A stretch of DNA of 64,000 bases from Solirubrobacter sp963848475 (GTDB taxonomy: Bacteria; Actinomycetota; Thermoleophilia; Solirubrobacterales; Solirubrobacteraceae), in contig CAWKDW010000005.1 of the NCBI GenBank assembly GCA_963848475.1, positions 1 through 64,000 of the forward strand, given 5' to 3'. The notes beneath the pieces were generated by a model. The model saw only the letters and a list, made by a program, of their open reading frames with translations. It did not search any database and was not told where the DNA came from. Each line of letters opens with the position of its first letter. Position 1 is the stretch's first letter. The position numbers and the translations under genes are program-made. Below are positions 16,695-26,837 of the stretch, one piece after another.

Positions 16695-16963
16695 TGTCGA
16701 GCGTGTTCTTCTACGTCGCGATCGTATGGGTGGCGGTGCTGCTCGGTGTCGTCGTCATTCATCTGGCCACCGCCAGGACGATCGGCCAGCGCATCCTCGC
16801 ACTCGACCTGCTGACGCTGATGCTGATCGGCCTGCTCGCTCTCGTCGCGAGCGAGGACCAGCGCGCGTATGCGCTCGACGCGGCGCTCGCGCTCGCGCTG
16901 CTGGGCTTCGTCGCCACGCTCGCCGCGTGCCGCTACTACGAGGACCGGAGGCCGTTCTCGTGA
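16694..16963 (+). CDS. mnhF: Mrp antiporter subunit F
   Basis: Starting at ATG 16694 (one-base overlap, TGATG, with mnhE), the 89-residue protein has three helices: VFFYVAIVWVAVLLGVVVI, ILALDLLTLMLIGLLALVAS and DAALALALLGFVATLAACRY. The ALDLLT Asp is the conserved MnhF residue, related to bile acid exporters. It overlaps mnhG by four bases. Confidence 0.87.
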   Translation: MSSVFFYVAIVWVAVLLGVVVIHLATARTIGQRILALDLLTLMLIGLLALVASEDQRAYALDAALALALLGFVATLAACRYYEDRRPFS

Positions 16964-17301
16964 CCGCGGTCGCGGCTGACGCGCTGACCCTGCTCGGGTT
17001 GTTGCTGCTGACCGTCGGCGTCTACGGCGTCGTCCGCCTGCCTGACGTCTACACGCAGCTGCACAGCGCCTCCAAGGCCGGGTTTCCGGGCGTCGCGGCG
17101 CTGCTGGCCGCGGCGTCGGTCTCCGGCGAGGGCGCGATCATCGCGCGCGCCGTGTTGATCGTCGCGCTGCTGGCGGTCACGACCCCGGTGGCGGCGCACG
17201 CCGTCGCCCGCGCTGCACGCCGTCGAGGCGAACCGATGCGCACCCCGGACGCGATCGACGAGACGGACGACTCCCCCGGGGGGCCGCCACCCCACCCATG
17301 A
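16960..17301 (+). CDS. mnhG: Mrp antiporter subunit G
   Basis: The 113-residue protein begins at GTG 16960 and shows the MnhG pattern: GLLLLTVGVYGVVRLPDVYT, QLHSASKAGFPGVAALLAA and VLIVALLAVTTPVAAHAVAR. It completes the A-G set, so the operon can make a full antiporter for Na+ or K+ efflux and pH homeostasis. The C-terminal tail (ETDDSPGGPPPHP) is short and hydrophilic. Mobile-element debris starts immediately after the stop. Confidence 0.88.
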   Translation: MTAVAADALTLLGLLLLTVGVYGVVRLPDVYTQLHSASKAGFPGVAALLAAASVSGEGAIIARAVLIVALLAVTTPVAAHAVARAARRRGEPMRTPDAIDETDDSPGGPPPHP

Positions 17302-17379
17302 TGCAGCGCGGACCCCATGCGCGCGGGGCAGCTGGAGGCGCACGCTGATGAGCACAGCACCCAGCAAGGAGGCAGCACC

Positions 17380-17431
17380 ATGGGCATCATCCTCGGACTT
17401 ATCGCCGGCGCGATCCCGAAGGCAGTGCACA
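17380..17431 (+). pseudogene. Truncated start of a small GlsB/YeaQ-like membrane protein
   Basis: A perfect AAGGAGG lies 7 bases before ATG 17380, and the frame begins MGIILGLIAGAIPKA, the first helix of GlsB/YeaQ/YmgE-type small membrane proteins. After about 17 codons homology stops where antisense integrase sequence begins (about 17432). It is a gene cut by a rearrangement; the frame stays open to 17587 only by reading the other strand of the integrase fragment. Confidence 0.5.
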
Positions 17432-17756
17432 CCGCCTCGTGCATCGTGGCGCGCCACTCGCGGACCGTCTCGACGCTGATGCGGCCCATCTGCATGCCGC
17501 TGAAGAACGGGAGCAGCCGCTTCGCCCCGTGGGCGCGGAGATCCTCCCAGGAGCCGCGGGTCATCTCGGCCTTGGCGTGGCGCAGGTAGTTGGGCCAATA
17601 GCGCTCAAAGCGCTGACGGCCGACAGCGACCGTGTCGCCGGCCATCTGCGCCTCCCATTGTCCGCGCGCGATCAGCGCCTCGTCGCGCGTCCGCAGGCGG
17701 CTGCCGTCAGGCGCGCGCCGGCGCGTGGTCGTCCGGGTCGCGCCCGGCGGACGCAT
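17432..17756 (-). pseudogene. N-terminal piece of a tyrosine integrase (core-binding domain)
   Basis: From ATG 17756 the frame reads MRPPGATRTTTRRRAPDGSR, TRDEALIARGQWEAQMAG, then FERYWPNYLRHAKAEMTRGS, LRAHGAKRLLPFFSGMQMG and ISVETVREWRATMHEAV. This is the SAM-like core-binding domain of phage integrases, ending before the catalytic domain. No catalytic residues are present. It has the same strand and complementary extent to the C-terminal piece at 9134-9466, though a central ~100 residues appear in neither. Confidence 0.65.
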
Positions 17757-17999
17757 GACGATGAACCACACCGGCGCCGAGCAGGACCCACCGCAGCAGC
17801 GACAGTTTCGCGGTGAGACCGGGTTTGGCCAGCAAGCGGCGAGCACGGATGCGTTCGGGCGTATGGCCGGCGCGAACTTCGCCTGCGTTACGGCGAACGT
17901 GTCACCGGCTCGGCGGCGGATGCCCGCCATCGGGGAGAGCGTCTTCTTGAGTTGGGCGACGGTCTTGGGCGCGACGGTGCTGCTGACCAGCAGCGTGTT

Positions 18000-18204
18000 C
18001 TCGTTGGCCCTGCGCAGCTCGAACACTTCGCGCCGCAGCGCGTGGAGCTCCTCGCGCTCCTCACTGGTGGGCAGATCCGGGCGGGCGCCGCTGTCGGCCT
18101 GCGCCTGGCGCACCTTCTTACGCAGCGTCTCCGGGTGCATGCCCGGATCGGCGGCGACATGCGCGCTCGACGAGTGCATCGGGGTACTTCTTCGGACGGG
18201 CCAT
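18000..18204 (-). mobile_element. IS3-family transposase OrfA remnant
   Basis: Starting at ATG 18204, MARPKKYPDALVERA is the usual beginning of IS3-family OrfA; after a deletion of about 15 residues and a frame change comes HVAADPGMHPETLRKKVRQA, DSGARPDLPTSEEREELHAL and RREVFELRRANE, the HTH and leucine-zipper-like end. The sequence diverges right after this, and no OrfB (DDE domain) follows, so the element is dead. No terminal inverted repeats could be identified. Confidence 0.65.
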
Positions 18205-18451
18205 GACTTCAGGGGGCTGCCTCTCTCCCAAGGATCAGATCCTCGCTAGAACGCCTCCTTCAGACCCAGCCTGGATCACCACTTCTCGTCGTGACCGTTT
18301 GCCTCGAACCTCGGTGCGGCCGAGATCGTCGCTTACGATCGCTACGACCTTTCGAGCAGCGCTCGCCGACGGCAACGACGCGGCTCGCTGGTCGTGCGCG
18401 AGCGCCCGGGGCGTGCGGTGGCGGCCTCCGAAGAGGCCGCCACCTGTGCCT

Positions 18452-21400
18452 TTACGGTGTCGTGGTCGACAGGGTGAACGTGATGGTCTTGCTGTAGGTA
18501 CCGGTGCGTAGGGCGTCGTTGGCCCCGATCGCCTGCTGGAAGGACACGGTCACGGCGTCGTTGGACACTGGGGCCGCGTAGGTCAGCAGGGTGGTCGGGT
18601 TGGCCGAGCCGCCAACGGCAGCGGGCATCGCGCCGGTTGCGACCGCGCTTGTCGCGCCGGCTTGTAGCGGCGAGGGCAGCGAGAACGCGCCGTTGACCAG
18701 ATGGCCGGTCGCGGTCGAGGACGGATCGGCGACGCTCAGCGTCGCGTCACCGGCCGTTGAGATGACATTCGCGGTCATATCGGCCGCGTACGTCTTCGTC
18801 ACCCCCGGGGTGAAGGGCCCGAACGCCGCGGGACTGCCGAGCGTCAAGGCAAGGGTCGCCGGGACGCTCCCGCCGACGTCACCCGGCGTGTCCGTGGACT
18901 GGACGGTGACTCCGTTGCCGCCGAACTCAACCCAGTTGAGATTGAACAGGCGGAACGCGGATCCGCCGCCGGCGACTGAGCGGAACGTCACGAATAGTTC
19001 GTGCGCGCCCGATGCGGCGTTGGTGATCGGGACGGTCATCGTGTCCCAGGTGTCGGCGCCGCCGGTGGAGATCAGGTCGGCCGAGGCCACGACCGGACCG
19101 GTGATCGAGTCCTGACGGAGGTCGATGCCGGCGAGCGGCGAGCCGATCGTGCGACCGTTCTGCCCGTCCGCGTAGCGAATCGCGAGCGTGTCGATCTGGT
19201 AGAGGTCGATCGGACCGTTGAGCTGCAGCCAGTCGGACGTGCCGATACTGGTGCGGTGCACCGCACCGTTTGTGCCCGTCGTGTCGGTGTTGGTGGCGGT
19301 CGACGTGCCGGACTGGTTGTCGACGAACTCCACCTCGGTGTGCTTCTGGCGGACGATGCTCTGCCCGAAGCCCGCCAGCGATGGGGCGTGGCCACCGCTG
19401 CCGCCCTTGTCGGTGTACTGCGCGCTGATGACGCCGAAGACGTTGCCGCCGTGCGTGACGTCGGAGGCGATCGTCTGCAGGAAGCCGGTGCAGCCGTTGC
19501 CGGTCTGCTCGGCGTGGCCGTGCGAGTCGTGCCCGAGCACGAACGTGACGTGCACGTCGTTGCAGTCGATGCTCGGCTCCTCAGGGTCGGTGACGACGAC
19601 CTTGTACTGGATCGTGTCCCCGAAGCTCCACAGGCCGCCGTCGATCGGAGCGATCACTTGAACCGTCGGCGTGGTGTTGCCTGCGGTGATGGTGGTCGAG
19701 ATCGCGGTCTTCTGGCCTGAGGAGTCATAGACGGTCAGGATCGCGTTGTAGCGTCCGGCGGTGGTGTAGGTGTGCGTCGGATCGGCCTCGGTGGAGATCG
19801 CCGAGCCGTCGCCGAAATCCCACTGGTAGCGGATCGAGTCGCCCGGATCGGGATCGGTCGAGTTCGATCCGGTGAAATGGATCGTCAGCGGCAGCGCGCC
19901 GTCCGTCGTGTCGGTGTTCAGCACGGCCTTGGGCGCGCGCTGACCCTTGACGTAGTCGAAGCGGTACAGGCCCGCGTCGGGGTTGGCGGCGTAGTAGGCG
20001 TCGCCGTAGGTCATCAGATACAGCGAGCCGTCGGAGCCGAACTGGATGTCCATGGGGTTGTCGCACTCGAAATCGAACACGGGGTTGGTGAGGTTGGCCT
20101 GACCGCAGTCCAGCGTGTTGTTGATCTTGAAGATGCGGTTCTGGTCGTCGAGCTTGATCTCACGCAAGGTGTCCTGCGTGTACTCGCCCATGAAGATCGA
20201 GTTGTCGTAGTAGGCCGGGAACTTGTGCGGGCTCGTGTTGGCCGGGTCGAACTGGTACTTCACCGCGCCGTGTGGGCCGACGCCGCCGGTGTAGAGCTCG
20301 GGGAACAGCCGCGGGCACTCGGTGGTCGAGCCCGGCGCGATCTCCCCGGCGTCGTCGCGTAGTAGCCGAAACACGGCGTACCGAGCGGGTTGGCCGGGTT
20401 ATTGTCGCGGTAGGAGTACCAGATGTCCGGGTTCTGTTCGGGCGGTGTGAGCGCCAGACCGGGCTCGAAGCTCGGGCCGCCGTCGCGCACCCAGCGCGAG
20501 TCGTTGAGCAGCGCGTTGGGGTTGCCGCAGTCGATCGGCTGCGGCGGGTCGTCCAGCGGCGTGCCGACCGTCGTGCTTCCCGGCGCGAACTCGGTGAAGT
20601 TCCAGCGGTAGTAGCCGAGATCCTGTCGGTAGCAGATCGGGTAGCCGTAGTTGCCCGGATGGCGCACGATCTCCATCCGGCCGGCGCCTGATGGGCCGCG
20701 GCTGCGCTGCGGCGTCTGCGAGTCCGGCGAGTAGTCGGTCACGTAGGCGACGTTGTTCTCGTCCACCTGGATCCGGAACGGGTTGCGGAAGCCCATCGCG
20801 TAGATCTCGGGACGGAACTTCGTGTCGAACCCGGGCTGTCCCGCGACCGTGGGATAGTGCGAGGCCGAGTAGTCCTTGAGGTTGCCGGACGGGATCGTGT
20901 ATGCGCCGGTGCCGGAGCCCGTGTCGGCCTTGTTGAAGTCGGCCGCCGCGACGTCGTTCTTGACCTTGATCCGCAGTACCTTGCCGCGCAGGTCGTTGGT
21001 GTTGAGCGTCGAGCGGCGATCATCGCCGGTCGGGCGCTGGTACCAGCCGCCCTCCTGCGCGGTGCCGGTCGTCAGCGTTGGCGTCGAGGAGCCGGTGAGG
21101 CCGCCGCCGTCGCCCGTCAGTTGGGCCTGGTCGGTCTGCGACAGCGTGCGCCGGAAGAACACGTTGACGTTGGACGTGTTGACCGGCCCGCCGCTGGTCT
21201 GGATGTTGTCGGTCCCGACGTTCGAGAGCGCCTCCAGCGCGGCGTCGATCTGGTCGCGCGTCGCGTTGTAGGGGATCGGAGCGGTCGTCTGGCCCTTGAA
21301 GGTCAGCGTGAACGTGCCGCCCGTGGCGTTGGTGGCGCGCACGGTCTGCTGTTCGTCGGTCAGTTGGTCCTCGAAGGGGCCGAAGCCGTTGGCGTGGATG

Positions 21401-22809
21401 CCCGCGGCAGGCGTGTCATCGCCGGTGGTGATCCACAGGTTGCCGTCCTTGTCGAAGTCCATGTCGCCGGCGACGTGACAGCACTCCTGGCGGTTGTTGG
21501 TGACGCGCAGGATCTGCTGCTCAGAGGTCAGGTCAAGGTGCGCCGGAGCGCCAGGGGCGTCATCGACGAACTTGAAGCGGCTGAGCTGGAAGTAGCCGAC
21601 GTACGGATCCCAGGCCGACGGCGACGGCGCCGCATTGGGCGCGTTGGTGTTCGGGGTCGTCTGGGTCACGACCGAGCCGTCGGAGAGCTTGACGTCCTGG
21701 ACGGTCTGCGGCGAGTAGTAGAGGTAGACCCAGTGGTCGCTGTCGAAGTTGCCGTCGACGGCGCCGCCGTAGAGGCCGTCCTCCTGGTTGCTGTAGATGC
21801 GCATCGTCTGCGGGACGGTCGACGCACCGAAGTCGGCGATCACCTCTTCCTGGCCCGTCGCCGGGTTGTGCAGGTGGACCTGGCCCTGGCGCGCGGTCTG
21901 GATGATGCGTCCGTCGGGGAATTGGTCGAAGCCGATCGGCTCGTCGAGGTTCGGCGGCCCGCTGACCTTCACCTGCTGGTAGTTCGCGCGGACCGTCGCG
22001 CCGCAGTCGCTGTAGACCGGGTCGCTCTGGCCCGCGGCCCAGTTGATCGCGCCGCGCAGATGCTTGACCATGTCGGCGTCGTAGCTCTCCGGCGTGTTGC
22101 CCAGCGTCGTGTAGAACGAGCGGCCGCCGTTGAAGTCCTTGCAGAAGCTGACCGCGTGGTTGGCGCCCATCGTGCCGCCGGTGATGCCCTTGAGCGTGTT
22201 GCCGTTGGGCTGCGGCTCAAACGGGTCTTCGACGACCGTGGCGAGGATGTGCGAGTACCCGCGGACGTCCTCGGTGTAGTTGTAGAAGGCGTCGGTGCGG
22301 TCCCAATATTCAGGCAGGTTCTTGCTCGCATCGTGGACGCGGTCAAAGACCTTCACCGTGCCCGTCTGCACCGTGGTGCGGCCACTGGCGCGCGTACCGA
22401 GGACGCCGTCGAGGAACGACCAATTCGGGTCGGTCTCGATCGCCGAGCCGATGCCGACGAAACCGCCGCCCTGCTTGAAATACGACTCATAGACCGTGCG
22501 CTGCGCGTCGGTCAGCGGGCTCGCCATGCCCGTGTTGAGAAACACCACCGCACGGTAGGCGTCAAGCCCGGCCGGCGTGAACACCGCCCCGACAGCCGCG
22601 GGAGCCGGCGCGTCAACGGTGAAACTGCCGTCGCTCGCCGCCTCGTTGATCGCGTTCAGACCCGCCGTGGTCAACGCGTCCTGCGTACTCGTGACGACGA
22701 GCACTTTTGCCGGCGCAGCGGCCTTCGGCGGCAGGTTCTTTGCCGAAGCGCTGGCAGGCACGACCAGGGCAAGGCTCGCCAGAGCCAGGCCCAGACTTGC
22801 ACGACCCAT
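18452..22809 (-). CDS. Large secreted ThuA + glucose/sorbosone dehydrogenase-like + PKD protein (one frameshift)
   Basis: Start at 22809 follows GGGGGAGAGG; a signal peptide (MGRASLGLALASLALVVPAS, cleaved after ASA) leads into a ThuA-like domain (residues about 35-290; KVLVVTSTQDALTTAGLNAI, GGGFVGIGSAIETDP). Next comes a soluble PQQ glucose/sorbosone dehydrogenase-type beta propeller (DEPIGFDQFPDGRI, NRQECCHVAGDMDFDKDGN, AMGFRNPFRIQVDENN). The frame changes near 20350; then PRLFPELYTGG, a PKD domain (YQWDFGDGSAISTEADPTHT), a CBM6-like region and a C-terminal beta domain ending FTLSTTTP. Corrected size is about 1450 residues. It probably acts on extracellular sugars; no substrate can be named. 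The last ~140 residues recur almost identically in the divergent neighbour. Confidence 0.8.
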
Positions 22810-22955
22810 CCTCTCCCCCTCTGTGTAGACCTCTCGCCCGCGGCTCACCGAAAGTGGCTCGCCGAGTGCAACCAGCGCGACTTTTACCAGGGTCGCGGAT
22901 CAGCAATGGAGGAAACCACATTGTCGATGGACGCAACTAATTGTCTGTGAAGGCG

Positions 22956-22979
22956 TCGTTGTCACCCAAGTGACAACGA
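22956..22979. promoter_or_regulatory. Perfect palindromic operator between divergent ThuA genes
   Basis: TCGTTGTCAC (22956-22965) and GTGACAACGA (22970-22979) are exact reverse complements with a 4-base spacer. It lies in the 266-base gap between two divergent genes sharing domains, so a single dimeric regulator (LacI, GntR or TetR type, not identified) could control both. Confidence 0.6.
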
Positions 22980-23000
22980 ATTGCACGGATGAGTGAGCGG

Positions 23001-23029
23001 TTGACAAACGGCCTTCTGAGGGATTTAGT
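23001..23029 (+). promoter_or_regulatory. Candidate promoter for the plus-strand ThuA gene
   Basis: TTGACA at 23001-23006 and TTTAGT at 23024-23029 are separated by 17 bases. The -35 is a full consensus match, the -10 a weak one. It lies 47 bases before the GTG start and 22 bases after the palindrome, so a bound regulator could affect it. Confidence 0.45.
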
Positions 23030-23075
23030 TGGGTCGTCGGTCGAAGCAGGAACCGGTGACGAGGGGGAGAGGAGT

Positions 23076-25867
23076 GTGTTTCGCATAGTCGCGACGGCGG
23101 CTGCAGCTTGGTGCTGCGCTGATCGCCGTTTCATCCGCGGCAGCGCAGGTGCCGGACACGACACCGCCGGAGATACGACGTCGACGACGCCGACCGCGCC
23201 GCCACAGCGCAACGGCAACCCGCCGGCCGCGCCCTCGACATCGACGGGCAACGGCAACTGGTACATCGGCGGCCCGGTGACGACCGCCGTCACGGCGAGC
23301 GACGACGTCGGCGTGACCTCGCTGCAGTACTCGATCGATGACGGGGCGACCTGGGTCGATCTGCCGGTCACGGGCGGCAACGCTGCCCGCCGCCACCGAT
23401 GAAGGCGGGACGTCATACCGGCTGCGCGCCTCCGACGCCGCGGGCAACAGCGCGCACGGCAACGCGTCGAGCACGACCCTCAATGCGGCCGGCCACCGCG
23501 GGTGACACCGGCGTGCGACTGCGGAGCACCTACGGTCGCGCGGTCGGCGACGAGATCGTCTTCGAGCCGGGCACGGCCAACGAGGAGACCGCGCACATCG
23601 CGTCGCTCGTCTCGGCGAGCGCGCCCGAACCCGAACGTGACGCTGACCGCGCCGCTGAAGTTCGACCATGCCAACGGCAGCGCCGTCACGGCGTATCCGT
23701 CGTACGTGGGGTTCTCGGTCAACATCGACTCGACCCCACCGACGGCGTCGTTCCCGGGCGTCACCGACAACCACGTCGGCCACAGCCAGATCATCACGCC
23801 GACGCGCACCGACCCGTCGCCGGGCTCCGGCGGCACCGCCGTGCGTGACACGTGGATCGACGGCGTCTGGACGTACCCGCTGCCGCTCGACGCCTCGCAG
23901 CTCTCGCTCGGCAAGCACACCTGGACCGTGGGCGTGACCGACACTGCCGGCAACGGCAACAAGGTGACGCTCGACCTTCATGGTCACCGCATCGTTCGCC
24001 GACCTCGACACGATGCTCACCCGCTACGCGACCGGCGGCAACATGCCGAGCGACACGATCGACTCGTTGCGGACAAGCTCGGCGCGGCCAAGGCCGCCAA
24101 GGATGCGGGCGACAACGCCACCGCGGCCGCGCAGCTCGACTCGTTCTCGGCCGAGGCCAACGCAATCACCGTCAACGACGCCGCGCGCTACCTGCTGGTG
24201 GCCGACTCGCAGGCCGTCGCGCGCCAGGTCCGCGGGCTCCCGGAGGCCGACGATCCGGACGATCTCGGCGTGACCTCGGAGGTCTATCCGGGCCAGCCGC
24301 GCCACCTCTACGTGCCGCCGGCCAACCCGGCGCACAATCCGAACGCGACGTTCAAGATCCTCGTGATCGCCAACCGGCCCGACGGCTCCTACCGTCACCC
24401 GGCGATCGAGGACGCCGAGGTCATGCTCCAGGAGCTCGGCGCGCAGAAGGGCTTCGACGTCGACATCTGGGACGCGCAGTATCCGAACCAGTCGGTGCCG
24501 GACACGCCGTTCACGAGCGCCGCCAACCTCGCGCAGTACAAGGTGATCGTCGGCGACTCCTCGGTCGGCAACAACACCTTCAGCACGGCGTATGCGATGA
24601 AGGACGGCACCGTCGTCGACGAGCAGGCGGCCTTCCAGCAGTACATCGAGAACGGCGGCGGTTACGTGGCCATCCACGGCGCCGACGACTCGATGCACAA
24701 CTGGCAGTGGTACAAGGACATGGAGGGCGGCCTCTTCCAGAGCCACCCGTCCAACGCGAACGCCTTCGGGACCGACTGCGGCAGCTGCTACTGGGCCGAG
24801 CTGATCACCGAGGACCCGTCGCATCCGGCGACAACGGGAGCGGACAAGCCGATCCGCGTGCCGATCGCGGATGAGCTCTACCACTTCGACCGCAAGCCGC
24901 GGCCGTTCGTGCACCCGCTGATGCTGCTCAACGAGGACACCTACAAGACCGGCATCGGCGTCAACTCGAACGGCTCGCTCGAGAACGGCGACCACCCGAT
25001 CGCGTGGTGCGGCAACTACGACGGCGGCCGCGAGTTCACCCAGGTCCTCGGGCACAACTGGGAGCTCTTCGACTCCACGCCGTGGTTCCGCGAGAGCATC
25101 TACCAGGGCATCCTGACCGCCGGCGGGCATGAAGTACGCCAACTGCGTGACCCACACCGAGGCCGAGCGCTGATCACAAGCCTGGCCGCCGCGGGCGGCG
25201 ATCACGCCCGACGCGGCCACCGCCGCCACCAACGCCGTCCAGGCCGCGTACGACAAGTACGTGACCCTGACCACGGCCGGCTACGGCGCCTCGATCGCCG
25301 ACATCAAGGCGCTTCCGCGCCGTCGCCGAGGACCCGGCGAGCGGCGACGCCGCCTCGCGCGCGCAACTACTGTTCAAGGCGCAGGAGCTGCAGAACTGGA
25401 TGCAGGTCCTGCTCGGCTCACAGGACGTCGCCCGACGCAGCGTCGGCGGCACCGTCCCGGCGACCCTGTCGCTGACGCTCGGCACGCCGGCCGCGTTCGG
25501 CGCGTTCACGCCGGGCGTGGCCAAGACGTACACGGCGATCACGACCGCGAACGTCATCTCCACCGCCGGTGACGCGACGCTGAGCGTCGCCGACCCGTCG
25601 TCGACGGCGACCGGCCATCTGGTCAACGGCACGTTCTCGCTGCCGATCCCGGTGCAGGCCGCGGCCACCAGCGCCCTCGGCGCCGGCGTCGCACCGGCCG
25701 ACGTCGGCGGCTCGAGCGCCCCGACCTCCCTGCTGACCTACAGCGGCCCGGTGTCCAACGACTCCGTGACGCTGAACTTCTCGCAGGCGATCGGCGCGAA
25801 CGACGCGCTGCGTACCGGCAGCTACAGCAAGACGCTCACGTTCACCCTGTCCACGACGACGCCGTAA
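23076..25867 (+). CDS. Secreted ThuA-domain protein with Ig-like N-terminus (many frame breaks)
   Basis: GTG 23076 follows GAGGGGGAGAGGA, the same ribosome site style as its divergent neighbour. A signal peptide is spread over two frames (VFRIVATAAAA; AALIAVSSAAAQVPDTTPP). Then an Ig-like region (TTAVTASDDVGVTSLQYSID, SYRLRASDAAGNSAHG), VTLTAPLKFDHANGSAVTAY, a helical linker (DTMLTRYATGGNMPSDTI; KLGAAKAAKDAGDNATAAAQ), and a clear ThuA domain (FKILVIANRPDGSYRHPAIE, ENGGGYVAIHGADDSMHNWQ, HPIAWCGNYDGGREF). It ends in the same C-terminal beta domain as the neighbour. At least six frame changes are needed for one product of about 930 residues, so either the sequence is poor here or the gene is dead. 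Confidence 0.65.
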
Positions 25868-26680
25868 GACGTGCTGGGCAGGGTCGGCGGCGATTGCCGC
25901 CGACCCCTTGGCGTGAGGCAGGTCGCGCCGGAGGCGACGCCCGCGGTCGAGAGCTCGTTGCGGCGGCTCGGCACCGACCACACCGGCTCCGGGTCCTCCA
26001 GCCTGTCCAGCGGCGGCGCTGAGTCGCGCGCGGCGAGCCCTCCGCCCGTCACGCGGGTTCAAGGAAATCCGTCGAGGCGGGGCTCGAGCGGGAGCTCCCG
26101 GAGGCCCCGGCAGAACGGGCCGACAGTCCTGTCGCCGAGCAGTTGACGGCGAGCTTGCGCAGAGCCGCCCACGCGGGCACGTACTCGAACCGGGTAACGC
26201 GCGACGTCGACCCGCATTGGCAGTAGGCCATGAAGATCGCGCGGCGGATGCGGCGGATGCCGCTGCCGAGGTTATCTCTCTGGCAGTCCCGGAGGCGGGC
26301 GTCGAAGACGGCGACGGTGCCGGTAGAAAGCGCTCAGATCGTGCGTAGTTCGACGAAAGTCGAGAAGCACACGTCCGTGTGGTGAAGATCCGTTGGGCGA
26401 CGGCCTGGGTGCCAGGCGGTCCGTCAGCGTGACCGAGAGCTGGCACTCGCCCGCTCGTTCGCGGCGCGCACGCGGATCGGCTCTGTCAGCGTGCGTTGGC
26501 GGCGCAGGTTGCGGGCCTTAACGGCGCCGATGCCGAGGTCGGAGCAGACGGCGGCGATCCGGTCGGCCTCGCGCAGGCCGGCTTCGACCCGATCTGCTCC
26601 TTGCTGAGTCTTGGCAATACGGCCCATTGTTTTCAACCGCGTTTTCAGCGCGATCTCGCAGGGTCAGTTGCCAGTACCTT
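25868..26680. other. Non-coding or decayed region at the right end of the island
   Basis: About 810 bases precede the tRNA-Leu gene. Minus-strand frames at 26049-26231 (MAYCQCGSTSRVTRFEYVPA) and 26424-26636 (KTQQGADRVEAGLREADRIA) look protein-like in part but match no family I know and have no good ribosome site. They may be relics. Confidence 0.35.
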
Positions 26681-26683
26681 CGG

Positions 26684-26711
26684 AAAAAGAAAAAGCCCGC
26701 CTATGCGGGCT
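26684..26711 (-). terminator. Rho-independent terminator of tRNA-Leu
   Basis: On the minus strand AGCCCGC (26711-26705) pairs with GCGGGCT (26700-26694) around a 4-base loop, followed by a T-rich run (TTTTCTTTTTCC). It starts 10 bases past the tRNA 3' end. Confidence 0.8.
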
Positions 26712-26720
26712 CTTTCCAAA

Positions 26721-26774
26721 TGCGCCGAAGAGGACTCGAACCTCCACCCGGTTATCCCGGACCAGGCCCTCAAC
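26721..26774 (-). repeat. tRNA-proximal attachment-site repeat
   Basis: This 54-base part of the tRNA-Leu gene is repeated directly at 9500-9552 (52 positions identical). In the tRNA-integration model this end restores the intact tRNA and the other end keeps the displaced 3' fragment, so the element is the 17.2 kb between them. Confidence 0.8.
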
Positions 26775-26805
26775 CTGGCGCGTCTACCAATTCCGCCATC
26801 GGCGC
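26721..26805 (-). tRNA. tRNA-Leu (anticodon GAG)
   Basis: The 85-base gene folds as a class II tRNA: acceptor GCGCCGA/TCGGCGC with discriminator A, D-arm with GGTAGAC, anticodon stem CCAGG/CCTGG with loop TTGAGGG (anticodon GAG, reading CUC/CUU leucine codons), a long variable arm CCGGGATAACCGG, and T-arm GGAGGTTCGAGTCCTCT. CCA is not encoded. Its 3' part is duplicated at 9500-9552. Confidence 0.95.
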
Positions 26806-26837
26806 GAGAGCGACGGCGAGTATAGCCCGCGCTGGGC

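Noticed and set aside
17049..18179. 376-codon minus-strand frame as one gene
   Set aside because: It joins by chance an IS3 OrfA fragment, non-homologous sequence, an integrase N-terminus and antisense mnhG; it is a mosaic of relics.
20857..22950. 697-codon open frame on the plus strand
   Set aside because: It is antisense to the ThuA/dehydrogenase gene, Arg/Val/Ala-rich, without domain or ribosome site; the minus strand has clear homology.
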